Below, piece after piece: positions 24,001 through 36,000 of a stretch of 64,000 nt of DNA (within the stretch, counting starts at the first letter, position 1; the number at the start of each line of letters is the position of its first letter). The notes under the pieces were generated by a model. It was not told where the DNA came from and searched no databases. It saw only the letters and a list, made by a program, of their open reading frames with translations. The DNA lies in contig NW_019775399.1 of NCBI RefSeq assembly GCF_001039355.2, forward strand, positions 1 to 64,000. The letters run 5' to 3'. Both the position numbers and the translations under genes were made by a program. The stretch comes from Lingula anatina. Lineage: Eukaryota > Brachiopoda > Lingulata > Lingulida > Lingulidae.

Positions 24001-27000
24001 TGCAGCAGACATTTACGACAATGCAGTAACATTGCCAGGTAATCCTGGTTCTCAGGACGCTACTTCTAACAATGGAACCCCCCAAAAGGCATCAGAAAGT
24101 GAGAGACCTGATTTTCAGCATTTGTCTTCCAATGACTATGTTTACGATGATGTGGCATCTCTACTTTTTGGAACAGGTGATATTGTGTCACTTGATTTGG
24201 ACTCGAGCACAGGTCAGGACACACCGAAAGCACAAACCCAAGATATCCCATCAGCCTCTTGTAAGAAAGTTCCCAATGATAGCAGCCATCTAGACAAATC
24301 TGACCCATCTCAGGAAATCAAAAGTGATAATGCCAATATATCAACGCAAAAAATATCCAGCTTGACAGCAGAGGAAAATATTGACAATGAAAATAAATCT
24401 TTGCTGACAAAGGATTCTTTTGACACTGACAGAGTAGCAAAAACTGTGGAGTCTACAGATGTCAGTGATGAATGCACAGTAAGTAATAACACTAATGCTA
24501 TTTGTAAGGACTCAAGAAGTCCTGAAAACATCAGTGACGGTTGCCTTACAGCAAATGTGGATGTAAAGGAAGGGAAATTGACTACAGAAATTGATGGCTC
24601 TCAAGATGCAAATATAGGAAATGATAATGAGCTTGCCAATCCTGTCAGTGACTTTGTCGGAGAAGAAATAAAATTAGACTGCAAAGCCACTGAAGATGAA
24701 ACCATAGTTGAGAATGCTTCAGTGGCTGAATTGCATACTAACAGATTGGATATTGCTCAAGCTGGCAGTGCAGACAGTGGTCATGTTGGCAGCTTGGACA
24801 GTGGTCAAGCCACCAAGATTGGGGATGCTGGAGAGGTGGTCAGTCAGAATGTAACAGACACAATATCAGATCTATGTGCTGTGTTACCGGAGAATATTAA
24901 AGAAAAGAACATTGTTGATCAAAGTGTGAAAATGTCAGATTCTGAGAACTTATCTTTGAACTCAACACAATTACAGACTCTAGAAGTAAAACTCCAGAGT
25001 AAAAACACTGGACGTGTTGAAGGACTGTCAGATCTAAGGCAGCCACAAGGAAATGCTTGGCTATCAGAAAACACTGAATCAGATCAAAGAGAGACTGTAT
25101 CACCAAGGCCAAAACCAAGACTAAAAGATCAGCCTAAAACTGAACAACAATATCCAGCACAGCCTCCATCAATTTTAAGAAAATCTGACCAACAGGAGTG
25201 TGGAAACAAGGATTCAAAATTACCAGAGCAAAGTCCCTCAGAATCTGATCTTCAGGCAGCAAAGCAGGCAAAATCGCCTAGACCTCTAGATAGAAAGCAG
25301 GCACCAACTGCAGTTATTCCAAGGATCAAGTCAGCTAATTTGGAAACAAAGCTTAGAAGAAGGGAGGGAGTGAAAAAGAGTCTTCAAAAACATGGCGGTT
25401 CACCTAGACTTTCATTACCGCAAGTAAATCATACAACTGAGGTTGCAAGTGGAACTGCTGTTATCAGTGATGAAACAGGTGTTGAGCAAGATAAGAAAAA
25501 GGGTAACGAAGGAAATTCTAAGGCACCTATAGTATCGAGTGCCACAACCGGTGCTGAAACTCTAGAGGCCAAACACGATGAACATGCAGATCATCACAGA
25601 AAAAATGAAAATACTGATAAAGACAAGAACAGAGAAAGTGTCAGTAAAGGAAACTTCACCCTTATTTTAGCAAACAAAGAACTACATACAAATAGTGCCA
25701 TTGTGAATACTGCCAAAGAAAACAAAGAAACTAAAGAATCTATATCTGGAGGGGTGAAGATGAGTAAGGAGACCAAAGATGCTCCTGAGAAGGAACGATA
25801 TGGTGTTATGTCAGTCAGTGCTGTTTCTCCGGGAGGAAAAGTGGTTCAATATGCCAAATTCAAAGAATTTCAAATGCACCAGTGGGTCAGACGGTTCTCC
25901 TCTGAGAAAAACATACATATCCACGAAACAGAGCCCGAAAATCAGGTGAAACATTCTAAGTCTGCCGAGGAAATTAGGGACCTAGAGGACCAGGATTCAA
26001 AATCGAGAAAAATGTGGGGCAGCGTTCACCTGCCAGATGTTGACACTCTTTTATCAACGAGCTCCATGACTGAGTCTATCGAACTTCCGCGAAGTGATGT
26101 CACCCCGCCAGAGGCTCCCTCCTGGGTTCAGAAACTTGTCCCCGATTTTGACACTAGTGACCTTGGCGAGTGCGTTAGTGAGGACGATAACATGACCAGC
26201 AGCAGACGCATGTGGGGGAGCATACATGAGCCTCACGTGGACACCCTTTTAGCCAAAAAAGACGCCACGACACCCATAGAAGATACACACCATGTCAGTG
26301 ACCTCATCCCCCAAGAAGAAAAACCTTCTGAAACTGAAAACCAACAGCCTGAAAATACTCAGCCATTGAAACCCATAGAAAAAAACAAGGCAGATTTAAC
26401 TGTAAAAAATTCCAGGATTAAACGAAGTAAACCTGTTATTGGGAAGAAACCTGTGGTGGAGAAAGTGGACAGAACTTTCCAGATAATTCCACTTGTTAAT
26501 GTCACCATGAAGGTCACAGAACAGAAGCCGCTGTACGAACTGGAAGAATCCACAGAAGATACTTTGAGTAATGATCATGAGAAAATGTGCCAGATTTTAG
26601 CGCTGAGAACTCTGGTAAGAAAATTGGTTGGTGTTTTCCAGCAAAAAATCTTCAGTTTATTCCTTTAGTTTATATTGATTTTATAATGAGACTATGAATT
26701 GGGCAGCAGACGCTTATAGAAAATATGAGAAAGAGAAGATCCTCTACCTTTTGGTATAAAAATCTTGTTTCACCGCGTATACTGTAGAGAAACAAGATCA
26801 CGAGGCATGATGGAAACAGACTGTTCACTTTTGATTTGGTCATAATTTTTTTAAACCAAGAGGTATCAGATTAATCTTTTTCCCCTCATGATTTTTATAA
26901 ACAAAGCTTGCACTTGCATATGTATGCTAACAGTGGTTACCTATTTGCTTATTGTTTTATCTTCAAGAGAAATGACAGTGCTCAATGTCATATTAGCATC

Positions 27001-28590
27001 CTACAAAAAAAATATTACTTCATGTTAGTATACTATTTAACAGTGACTAAATCACATTCATCTATCATGAATTTGTATAAAAAATTAATTTAGTGATAAT
27101 GTTTTTGCATTGGTTTTTTGAACTCATGTTATTTATTTTCAGTAACTGTAGGGTACTAATTTGAATCAAATTTGTATTGCACGACAGATCCAGTGCATTA
27201 TTCTTCTTTCATTTTGAATCTTTGTCAATGAAAAATATTGAAATCAAAGTGCAAGATGATTGAATTCATTTGTAAACTTGATATTAAAATGTTCAATATC
27301 TCCTCCGTCAGATCCTCAACCACATCTTCACCCTTTGGAAAGAGAAGAAGCCCATCTCCTCTTTAAGTCTACTGGACAAACCACTGACCGAGGTCCTGTC
27401 AGAGGTCAAGGGGTCACCCTACCTGTTGGACTGCATCACAAGGGGAAAGGACCCCAGGTATTTGGAAGGGAAGATCCTGAAAGACGTGGACCCGGCCATT
27501 GTGGTGAACATCATTGAGGCTGCTACTAGCAAGTAAGATGGGATGGTCATTTGGGGAATTGCTTGTTAAAAGCAAATAATTATTTTATGATAATATTTTA
27601 AATTCTTTATGTTTTGATTATATTTCCAATTCATTATGTTTTGCAAACAAAAAAAATGGTATACTGTACTAATAAATAAACAAAATTACCTTTGATGCAA
27701 TAGTAGTCTGTTTTGAGCATGCTGTTTTCAGCAATAGCAGTCTTTTTTTAAAATATATGCTGATGATATGTTAATTTATTCCAAGATATTATGCTAATTA
27801 TATGCTCTATCAAAATTTCAGGACATCAAGAGTTAAACCAGCCATGAAACTGCTGGAGAAGCTGGAGACACTATTGGAGCCAGTTCAGCTGAGTCCACAC
27901 CTGGAGACAGCTTGTCTGTGTCTACAACATCTACTCCATGGACCTGTCACTGAAGCTTTAAAGACAAGTAAGTTATGTTTGATATTGTAGTATTTATTGT
28001 TTTAAAATTATAATACGCTATGCTTTTTTAATAAGTAATTGAAATATGTTTTTATTTTTGAAGCAATGGTTTGGTGTGTTGTATTGTTTTGCTATGTAAT
28101 ACTTTTTTATTTGATTTTTATCTACATTACAGTTTGTTGTATTATACAAAGTCGTTGTTATGTATTCTGATGCAAAGAATGTTATTTAAATTGAAAAATG
28201 TTAAAGAATATCAAATGTACATGTGTTCTTACCAACAGAAAGATTTACAGTAGACTCTACACAATTTAAAACTTTTCAATGAATCATGATAATCATGATA
28301 ATCTCAAACAAATCTTATTGATTCAGATCAAATTGTATTCTCAAGTTAGAATTATTAAAGTTACAACCTGAAGTTGATACGAACGTTTCTTCATCTGAAT
28401 CTTTGTGTAACTTCAACAAATTTTCAAATCTGTTGATGTAAAGTATATATTTGTTCTTTCAGATGGCACCGTGGCACAAAATCTCCACAAGAGACTGAAC
28501 ATACTATTGTTTTCTAAAGATGTGGCAGAGAAGTGTAAAGTGATCATACGAGATGTTGTTTGTTCCCTCAGACAATATCAGCTAGCTTGA
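15036..28590 (+). CDS. Gene B: large armadillo-like protein with disordered region and RVxF motif, 1678 aa, 13 exons
   Basis: Exons: 15036-15132, 18615-18797, 19956-20143, 20553-20660, 20829-20930, 21369-21509, 22106-22312, 22584-22731, 22968-23160, 23440-26614, 27312-27532, 27822-27967, 28463-28590. Phases agree throughout and the total is 1679 codons with stop. Residues ~33-95 form a compact domain (VEFRDNSRVF, FFYRYRSKEP) not present in gene A. Residues ~193-455 are the armadillo-like region shared with gene A. Exon 10 gives ~1058 residues of Asp/Ser/Thr-rich, low-complexity sequence with KKVSFAD (~493-499), an RVxF PP1-docking match, and two copies of a RKMWGSVHxPxVDTLL-type motif (~1314 and ~1380). 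Residues ~1515-1678 form a helical C-terminal domain. I do not recognise an orthologue. A scaffold recruiting protein phosphatase 1 is inferred, not shown. Confidence 0.85.
18149..18274. mobile_element. Foldback MITE in gene B intron 1 (family shared with 55003)
   Basis: A 126-bp element with terminal inverted repeats CTAACAGATCCACAGATC and GATCTGGGGATCTGTTAG. Its interior TCAAATATGGCGACCCACT and AAAGCTTG match the element at 55003-55149. No coding capacity. Confidence 0.75.
18319..18556. mobile_element. PIF/Harbinger-like foldback MITE in gene B intron 1
   Basis: The left end GGGGCCATTCCCACAGATAT and the right end ATATCTGTGGGAATGGCCCC are complementary over more than 40 bp. The left flank is TAA and the right flank TCA, a degraded TWA duplication. 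The interior (CACGCCTACCAGAATCAGC, TTACCTCCTAACAGTTTTAC) is the reverse complement of the element at 56174-56370, so both belong to one family. Confidence 0.8.
21818..22054. mobile_element. Foldback MITE with TTA duplication in gene B intron 6
   Basis: A 237-bp element bounded by AGCCTAGGTCCCAAC and GTTGGGACCTAGGCT, with TTA directly on both flanks (21815-21817 and 22055-22057). The TWA-type duplication suggests PIF/Harbinger ancestry. Its terminal sequence differs from the GGCCCC-type elements, so it is a separate family. No coding capacity. Confidence 0.85.
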
Positions 28591-28828
28591 CACAGGTCTT
28601 TGACCTTTGTAAGTTTTTTTTTTTTTTAAGTTTGCCATGCAAGGCCCAGATGGGTGTTGGATCATGATGGATTTTGTGGTACAGTAGAAGAGTATGTAAA
28701 GAAGATTTTAAAAAAATTTGGGGGATAATATTTTTCTGACTATTTGGCAGATTTCTGACATTTTGGGAGCCAAAAATGTCACTGACCTGGGCAGCTCCCT
28801 GGACCCCCGGCCATATTTTCCATTTTTT

Positions 28829-28842
28829 CCACTAGATGGCAG
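28829..28842 (+). promoter_or_regulatory. CTCF-like core motif
   Basis: CCACTAGATGGCAG matches every position of the widely conserved CTCF core consensus CCASYAGRKGGCRS. It lies in the presumed 3' UTR of gene B. One exact motif in 64 kb could be chance. Confidence 0.35.
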
Positions 28843-30476
28843 TGTCATCCCTGATTTTACGTTACTTTGTGATTGACATGGTGAACTTTAATCAAATGCT
28901 GCTTGAGTTAAGACACATTGGCATGCATGGAAATTAAACAATGAAGAAGTTGGCACTTATGGAATCTGAAATTGATCTGAGTAGAATGGCATCTAATTAT
29001 GGACAAAAGTTTGCAACTCTGCAGTTTGTGAAGTCTGTTTGTGTATCATGTGTGCCCATTGGGGATAGATAATATAAAAGTTGCTGACAAGACATGTATG
29101 TATAATAATATCACTGTGTGTACATATGCATGAACTATGTACATTGTACTGTACACTAATTCAAAACAGGCTTGGTTAAGAAACTGAAAAATAGAGGTAC
29201 GTAAGCAGCTTTAAAGATTTTATGTGACTTGGTCAATTAAAGGTCTCAGTAGTTTCTTCTAAGACTGAGTTTCAACTTAAGTTGTTTGGTGTCGCAGGCT
29301 ATCCAGCATTATTTCCAAATTATAGGACCCTATTTTATACTAAATCTAACACAAATGGTGCTTTTTAGGGATTATTCACTGGGTATTATGGACAGCATTA
29401 CTATTAAAACTTACAATATACATAAATGCATGTATGCACATTGTTTCTGTTTCCCAGAAGAACCTCAGCCTAGAAATTGGGCCACATTTTCAGAACCTGA
29501 TTTTAGTCTTTGACTTACTGCTATGACACGAGATAAATCAGTTGTAGTCAAGTTAGAAAAAATATTGTGCCTGTTTTATAACAAGGAAAACTTCACTATT
29601 TTAGACCACAGGCAGTAGTAAATTATTTAGGTGAACCACCATCATGGAATCGGCATCAGCTAATCAAAATAATGGTTACATGCATTCCTTTCAATTTTGC
29701 TTACCAGAAGAAAATGCAATTTTTGAGCAGGGTTAGTAATTACATCAATGAAAAAAAAACAACATACTTTTGATAATGTTGATACATTTGATACAATTTT
29801 GATATAATTCAAGTACAGGTTATTAAGGAAAAAAAGTTTGTGATATGTAAGACTGTCACCCTCAAAGAAAAAAGCAGTGATTTATCCCTTTGAATTGATT
29901 TTCACAAGTTTGTATTATAGTGTATTCAACATTTGATATTTACTATAGGTGCTGTTAATCTTTTAACTTACAACAATATTGGGATTAGATGAATGATAAG
30001 TTTTACTTATTCATGTGTAATTATTAAAACAAACTATGGTGCTTTAAAATCATAATTGACTGTATTTTGTATCCCTCTTTTCTTCACTGTGATGAACTTT
30101 TTTGCCAGCATGAAAACGGACTGCTTTATTCAGTATTTGTCAAGAATAATATAAATAATGTGATGTGATAAGTGCTTGCCTTAATTATAAACAATTTAGT
30201 TGAAGATGATAACATACACTGTCTGCCTTAGAAGATAGGTTCTTAGTAAGCAGTGATATGCAATTATTAATATTATAGCTTTTAAATTAATGTATTGGTG
30301 GTATTAATGTGCCCAGGCGACAAAAACTGTGCTTAGAATTGTATAGTATTTTATATGTAAACATTTGTAAACTTCTCTGTTGAACCAACTTAATGCCGAG
30401 GATCAGTTTATACATATTACACATTAAACTTGAATATTTTCCATGAGTTGTTTGTAATGTGTCAGTGCTGTTGTAA

Positions 30477-30482
30477 AATAAA
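30477..30482 (+). terminator. Polyadenylation signal of gene B
   Basis: AATAAA on the plus strand, about 130 bp from the convergent signal on the minus strand. Confidence 0.6.
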
Positions 30483-30610
30483 ATTAAATATTTTCAAAAA
30501 ATAAAAACATGCATTTGTAATTCTCCCTACGTAAGTTTGCATGGCCAGCAAGATAAAAGTAACATAAAGTAAGACGAAATCCGAAAAGGGGTCATTTGAT
30601 TTCAATTTTC

Positions 30611-30616
30611 TTTATT
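30611..30616 (-). terminator. Polyadenylation signal of HBP1
   Basis: TTTATT on the plus strand reads AATAAA on the minus strand, about 2.4 kb downstream of the HBP1 stop codon and just beyond the gene B signal. Confidence 0.55.
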
Positions 30617-32530
30617 TTATCATATTTTCAATATGAAAAATAAAAGAAATAATGTGTTGTACATTCAATTCGGAAAACAAACTTTAAATTAGCATACAAA
30701 ACGGTGCACCAAGACAACTTTTAGACAAAAAAAGGGCAAACATCAGGCATCTTTAATACAATTTCGAGTTGAGGAAAATAGAGTGATATAAAATAATGTG
30801 CAAATGACTAATAAACAGCATTAATCTGGATAGACTTCATAAAACTAAAATGATATAATTATTGTAAATTAAATGCAAATTTTGAAAACTGAACTCCTCC
30901 ACAAGTGCCTTCATAAATATCACTATAAACAAATTGCTTAACTAAATTTTGAAAATATTTTCCTTGCATTCCACAAAGAACAAATTACAGTATAAGATGT
31001 GAATTTATACAGAAGAAAAAGCATTAAAAACTGGCATAGCATCTGCAGCACAGTATACAGCTTGTGGTACTCAAGGCACCTAAAAAGACTGACAGGAGGA
31101 AAAAAATCAGCATCAAAACAATGGTCCAACATTGAACCACTTACAACTGCAGCCCAGAAAGGGTAGGATGAGTTTGCACAGTATCCATAACCCATCATCA
31201 AGAATATTCATTGACAACCGAATATTAACCTGTAGGATAAAAAGCATGTAAATGTTGCCTTAGCCAGCTATAAGACTTAGTATATATTTGGTACCAGTTG
31301 ACACTTGGAAGATTTGTCTGTTCAGGAATGTAAATGTCTTTTCACATCATTTCATTTTCAACTGGAGCTAAAAATCCTTAACTTTTCTCTTCGCAATTCC
31401 ATACACTGAAGGAAACTTAGTAAATAACTAGATTCTTGATATCGAAAAATATCAATTATAATATTATAAAGATTTCTGATAGCATTGATAATATGTACAT
31501 TAAATAATTAGAAATATATCTATAAATGTACAAATTGGCACAAACAGGAGAGTGCTGAGATCAGTACTGGTCACCATCAGACTGACCACTTCTTGACCAC
31601 TCCTAACATACCATGCAGCACAGGAAGGCTTGACTGAATTACATCATGCTGAGATCATGATATACAATTTAAACAGTAGTAAAAATAATGATCATAATCG
31701 ACTTTTAACTTGTAAAATTTCAACTTTTACCCTTGAGTGAATTACATCCTGCAGAAATTTAGTATATTTTTTAATATTCAATCTGCTGCAGTAGTTATAG
31801 CAATTGGCCTTTCTTTCTATATTTAAATAAAGGCACCCCCAAAGCATGGACTAGGTGTAGAAACAAAAGTATATCTTGTCAAAGCAACCATTCAGTACTA
31901 GGCCACAACTTTAGAGATATAATTATATCATAATATTAAATGAAGCTATTATACATAATAATTTCATTTTAATCCAGAAATAAATTTTGAACTAAATGGT
32001 GTATGAAACCAGCATTCATTCTGTGAAAACAAATTAAGTTTTGAATCTGCCCTGTAACAGACTGTGAAATGCCAAAGCACATGATAAATAATTGAATTAA
32101 AAAAACTATTCACTTTTATTTCTAATATATAATTTAAGATTAAAACTTAGTATCAAAACTAAACAATCACTGCATTTTTATCATCTTGGCACCTGGAGTG
32201 TAACTGTTGCAGTAATTGTCATATCACAATATGCTTTTAATTAGCTCAAAAAGCAGCAGTATATTTGCTATATACTTACTATCAATGAATAGTGAAATAA
32301 AGGAAATGTATGGAAAAAACTTAATATGCTTAATAATTTGAACAGACATCACATTATTATTATTAATTGGAAGATTACCTTTACCCAATGTTTTCATTCA
32401 TATAATCATATACAAATAATATATATATCCATCATATATACATTTAAAATATCAAATAACAGTAAGTATTTCTTAATAATAAGGGAGACTCTTTAATAAG
32501 TTCAGCAGCCTTATCAAATGTATCTTGAAA

Positions 32531-32568
<38 letters not shown>

Positions 32569-33052
32569 TTTAGCTCATGGCTGTATTACTAAATAATTAC
32601 TAATAACGTGAGAACACCATTAAAAAGCTGGGATGAATTTGGCGTAATGCCAGTAATACAGCACCTAATAAACAGTCCACATATTCACTTCAAGTGCTCT
32701 TACTACAAGAACTGTAAAACTAAAAGGTGTAACTATCATAATATAAATAAGAATAAATAGTCCTAAAAGAATAAATTAAGCCAGCTTGCAAAGAATGGGG
32801 TAGTCTGGGTCTAATGTTCTAACCCGTTCAAAGTTCCTATAGTTAACGAAATGGAATGTTGTAAATGCAGTGAATTCTAATGAATACTACAAAGTATTCA
32901 CAAGACAAGAAGAGAAAAAAAATGGAGGGAGGTCAGTCCACAGACCAAAAAGGCAGATAATGATGAATAAATGGCAGTGTAAAATAACTTTACTGTAACA
33001 GTTGTTTGTTTTAGTTTTCTTTTCTTCAAGTGCCCTCCTTTTGATCAGTGTG
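30617..33052 (-). other. 3' untranslated region of HBP1
   Basis: About 2.4 kb of AT-rich sequence between the HBP1 stop codon (33053-33055) and a minus-strand AATAAA. No frame in it looks coding. It includes a TA microsatellite at about 32533-32566. Confidence 0.55.
32533..32566. repeat. AT microsatellite
   Basis: A perfect AT dinucleotide run inside the presumed HBP1 3' UTR. Confidence 0.95.
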
Positions 33053-36000
33053 TCATTCAAGACTCTGAAATTATAAAATACAACATATATAATTTAAAAC
33101 AAATATAATAAAATACAAATATTTTTCAGCCACAGTTAAACTATAGATTGTCAAACAAGATGAATAAAGAGGTGAACTGAACCATTCTGAATCAGGAGAA
33201 CACATAATGATAAGAATAAAAATAATAATAATAAAATTAATCCCACATTCCATATCCCAGTGCTGACAAAAATTATTAAACAGAAATTCCCCAAAAAATA
33301 TCAACACTTATAAAGAATTAATTAACTAATTTACAAGTATTCAACAGCATACCCCAGTAGAAGTGGATCTCTTTCTCTTCCAGCAATCTGGATGGATCTT
33401 CTTGTGTTGGTCTGCCAGCATCTTGGCTTCCAAGGAGAAGGCCTTCCTTTCCTCACTTTTCAGCTTTTTCCATCTCTCTCCAAGAAGACAGCTTATGGCT
33501 CTGAAAGAATCAGAATAGAAAAGATGAAGGTTATATTATCCAAACTATAAAAATACAATTCAAATTTAGCTTTCAACTGCAGATGATCCGACAACTATTA
33601 TAATATACTCAGCATCTAGTTCTCATGGTGAAGAAGTCTGCAAATTTTTATTTCAGAACCTGATTAAATGGAGATAAAACAGGTACTAAAAGTAGTTTGA
33701 CTTGACTAATAATATGGATTTGATAGAATTATACTACAGTGCAACAACTACATTAATACCTATTTATCTAACATAGGATATTTCTTCAATAGGTATTAAT
33801 GTAGTTGTTGCACTGTAGTATAATTTTGAGATTTTTTCCACCCAGTACTTTTATTCCATCAGTACTTTTATTCGATACTTCAGAGTAGTACCGTCATTCT
33901 ATAATTATAATAATTAACGGCTTTTTGAATTAATTTCAAATTCATCAAAATTTATCACAGTGTTGTAATTATTTTCAACTTTAAATTCTATCTATTGGTA
34001 AATAAATCCACCTATTATCCTTCCCAGGATACATCTGTGTGTACTCTACACGGTATTTCTTGGCAAACAGCATGAAGGCATTCATGGGCCTCTTTGCCTT
34101 GCTGGGGGACTCTGGCTTGGAGAGGCGCTTCCGGTTGGGGGAAGTGGTGGGACTGGACTTGGGACTCCAGCTGTCGCTTTCTTTACTTTTCTGAAGATAA
34201 CATGTATAATATTTGATGTCATAATAGAAAGTATCCTGAGGACATCCTAAATACACAAATAATAAAAAGTAAAGGATTCATTAAATACCTTAAATGAAAG
34301 TCACAAATGAACAAGATTCTAAGATTTAACATAAAATTAATATCATGTAAATCCAAAAAGAAAAATATATATACAGTAAAAAAAAATGAAATTTGCAACA
34401 TCTTTAAAGTCAATCTATGGTCTTTTCTTTTAATTTTTGTTCAATTTCAAATTCTAAATGTCAGCATTTAAATTAAATTGCTTTTGACAAAAATGCAAAT
34501 CAAACACACACAAAACCAATAACTGACTCTACAATGAAATATTTATTATGTGTGAAAGCTAACATAATATAAAAATAAAAAATAAATTGGATTCAGTTTA
34601 TTATGAGTTTGTGTCATAGTGGATCATTTTATTCTACCTTGGCCATTGTACTTAGAGTAAACACTGCAGAAGAATCCATAGGAGTGAAGTCATAACTGAA
34701 AAGAAAGATACAGTAAATATAAAAAATAATAATAAACAAAGAAACTTCTTTAGAATTCATTTGGAGTGAAAAAAAATCTCAGCAACATTTCCATTATGAT
34801 CAAGATAACCCAGGGCTATCCAAACCATTGGGGGGAAAATGCCTTTATGTTGACTTCTAAATTTCTAATTTTATAGTCACAATTAAGTGAAATTAACCAG
34901 CCTCATTCTCCATCATGAGACTGACTCAAAAACTAGAAATCTTACTCTCTTTTTGCATATCAAGGCCTTACACATATTATATGCTTTTACTATCTTATAA
35001 GTCTTCATTAGACAGCAGATGGCCCCACTTTGATTTGATCATCATGAAATCTTAAACTGAACCAATTAAAAATATACAACTGAAAACATGGGAAAGTTAA
35101 TATTTGCACAAAATAAAAATGAAGTTCCTCATGGCAAAGATTGCACAATATTCACACAATCATAAAACTCACCTTTTGAAGCTCTCAAAGACATCCACAG
35201 TAAAGGTGGCCTCTGGGTGTGACGGAGGCAGTGTGATATCTCCCACCTCCAGCTCACTGCAAGGGATACCATAGTGCTCCACTGTCATACTGGGATGAAA
35301 ACTGGACCAACCTGAGAAAGTACATAACACCATACACATGTATCTTTTAGTTCATAACTGACAATAACAATCTGTGCCAAAAACTTCATAGGGTACTAGC
35401 CCTTAGGTACGTAATGAGAACCTGGCTAGCGTTATATACATTTTTACCAGCTAAGGCTAAGATGTCTTTTTGGGTAACTAAGCAATTGCTGCTGGTTTAT
35501 ACTTAACTTTGCAGATTGCAACTACAGTACACCAATCAAGAAACTGAAATAATACCGATAAGTTAACATACTATGACTCTCTTGACGTACCTTTCTCCCT
35601 GACAAAGAAGGGATGATCCAAGGCACACTCAGCAATGATTTCTGACTGTGTGGGAATGTCCGAGGAGAACCTGAGGCGAAGAAATGGCACTGGTCGCTGC
35701 TCTGTGGCTTTGCACTCTTCTATATGGAGAAGTGTCAGCCCATTGGGAGCATAGCTAAATAAATAAAATAAATACATAAATAAATTGGTAAATAAATAAA
35801 TCACATAATGGTGCTGTCTTCACCAATTTTTTTAAAATTATTAAACTAAAATTAAAATCATGGCAACGTACTTGCTGTCTTTTGGAAGATTGTCTTGAGA
35901 AGCTTGAGCTGTGAGATATGAAGTATTTGCCAGGTCCTCCGCTAGCTGCCATTCTGTTTTGTTGCCCGTTGTGAAACGTATTCTTGTTCCTGGAATAGAA

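Larger units (their letters stand above)
28591..30482 (+). other. 3' untranslated region of gene B
   Basis: About 1.9 kb follow the TGA at 28588-28590 with no credible downstream exon. A perfect AATAAA at 30477-30482 is the first strong polyadenylation signal placed sensibly before the convergent HBP1 3' end. The stretch contains a CTCF-like motif at 28829-28842. Confidence 0.6.

Noticed and set aside
24066-26578. Several 60-80-residue minus-strand frames
   Set aside because: Shadows of the long gene B exon 10.
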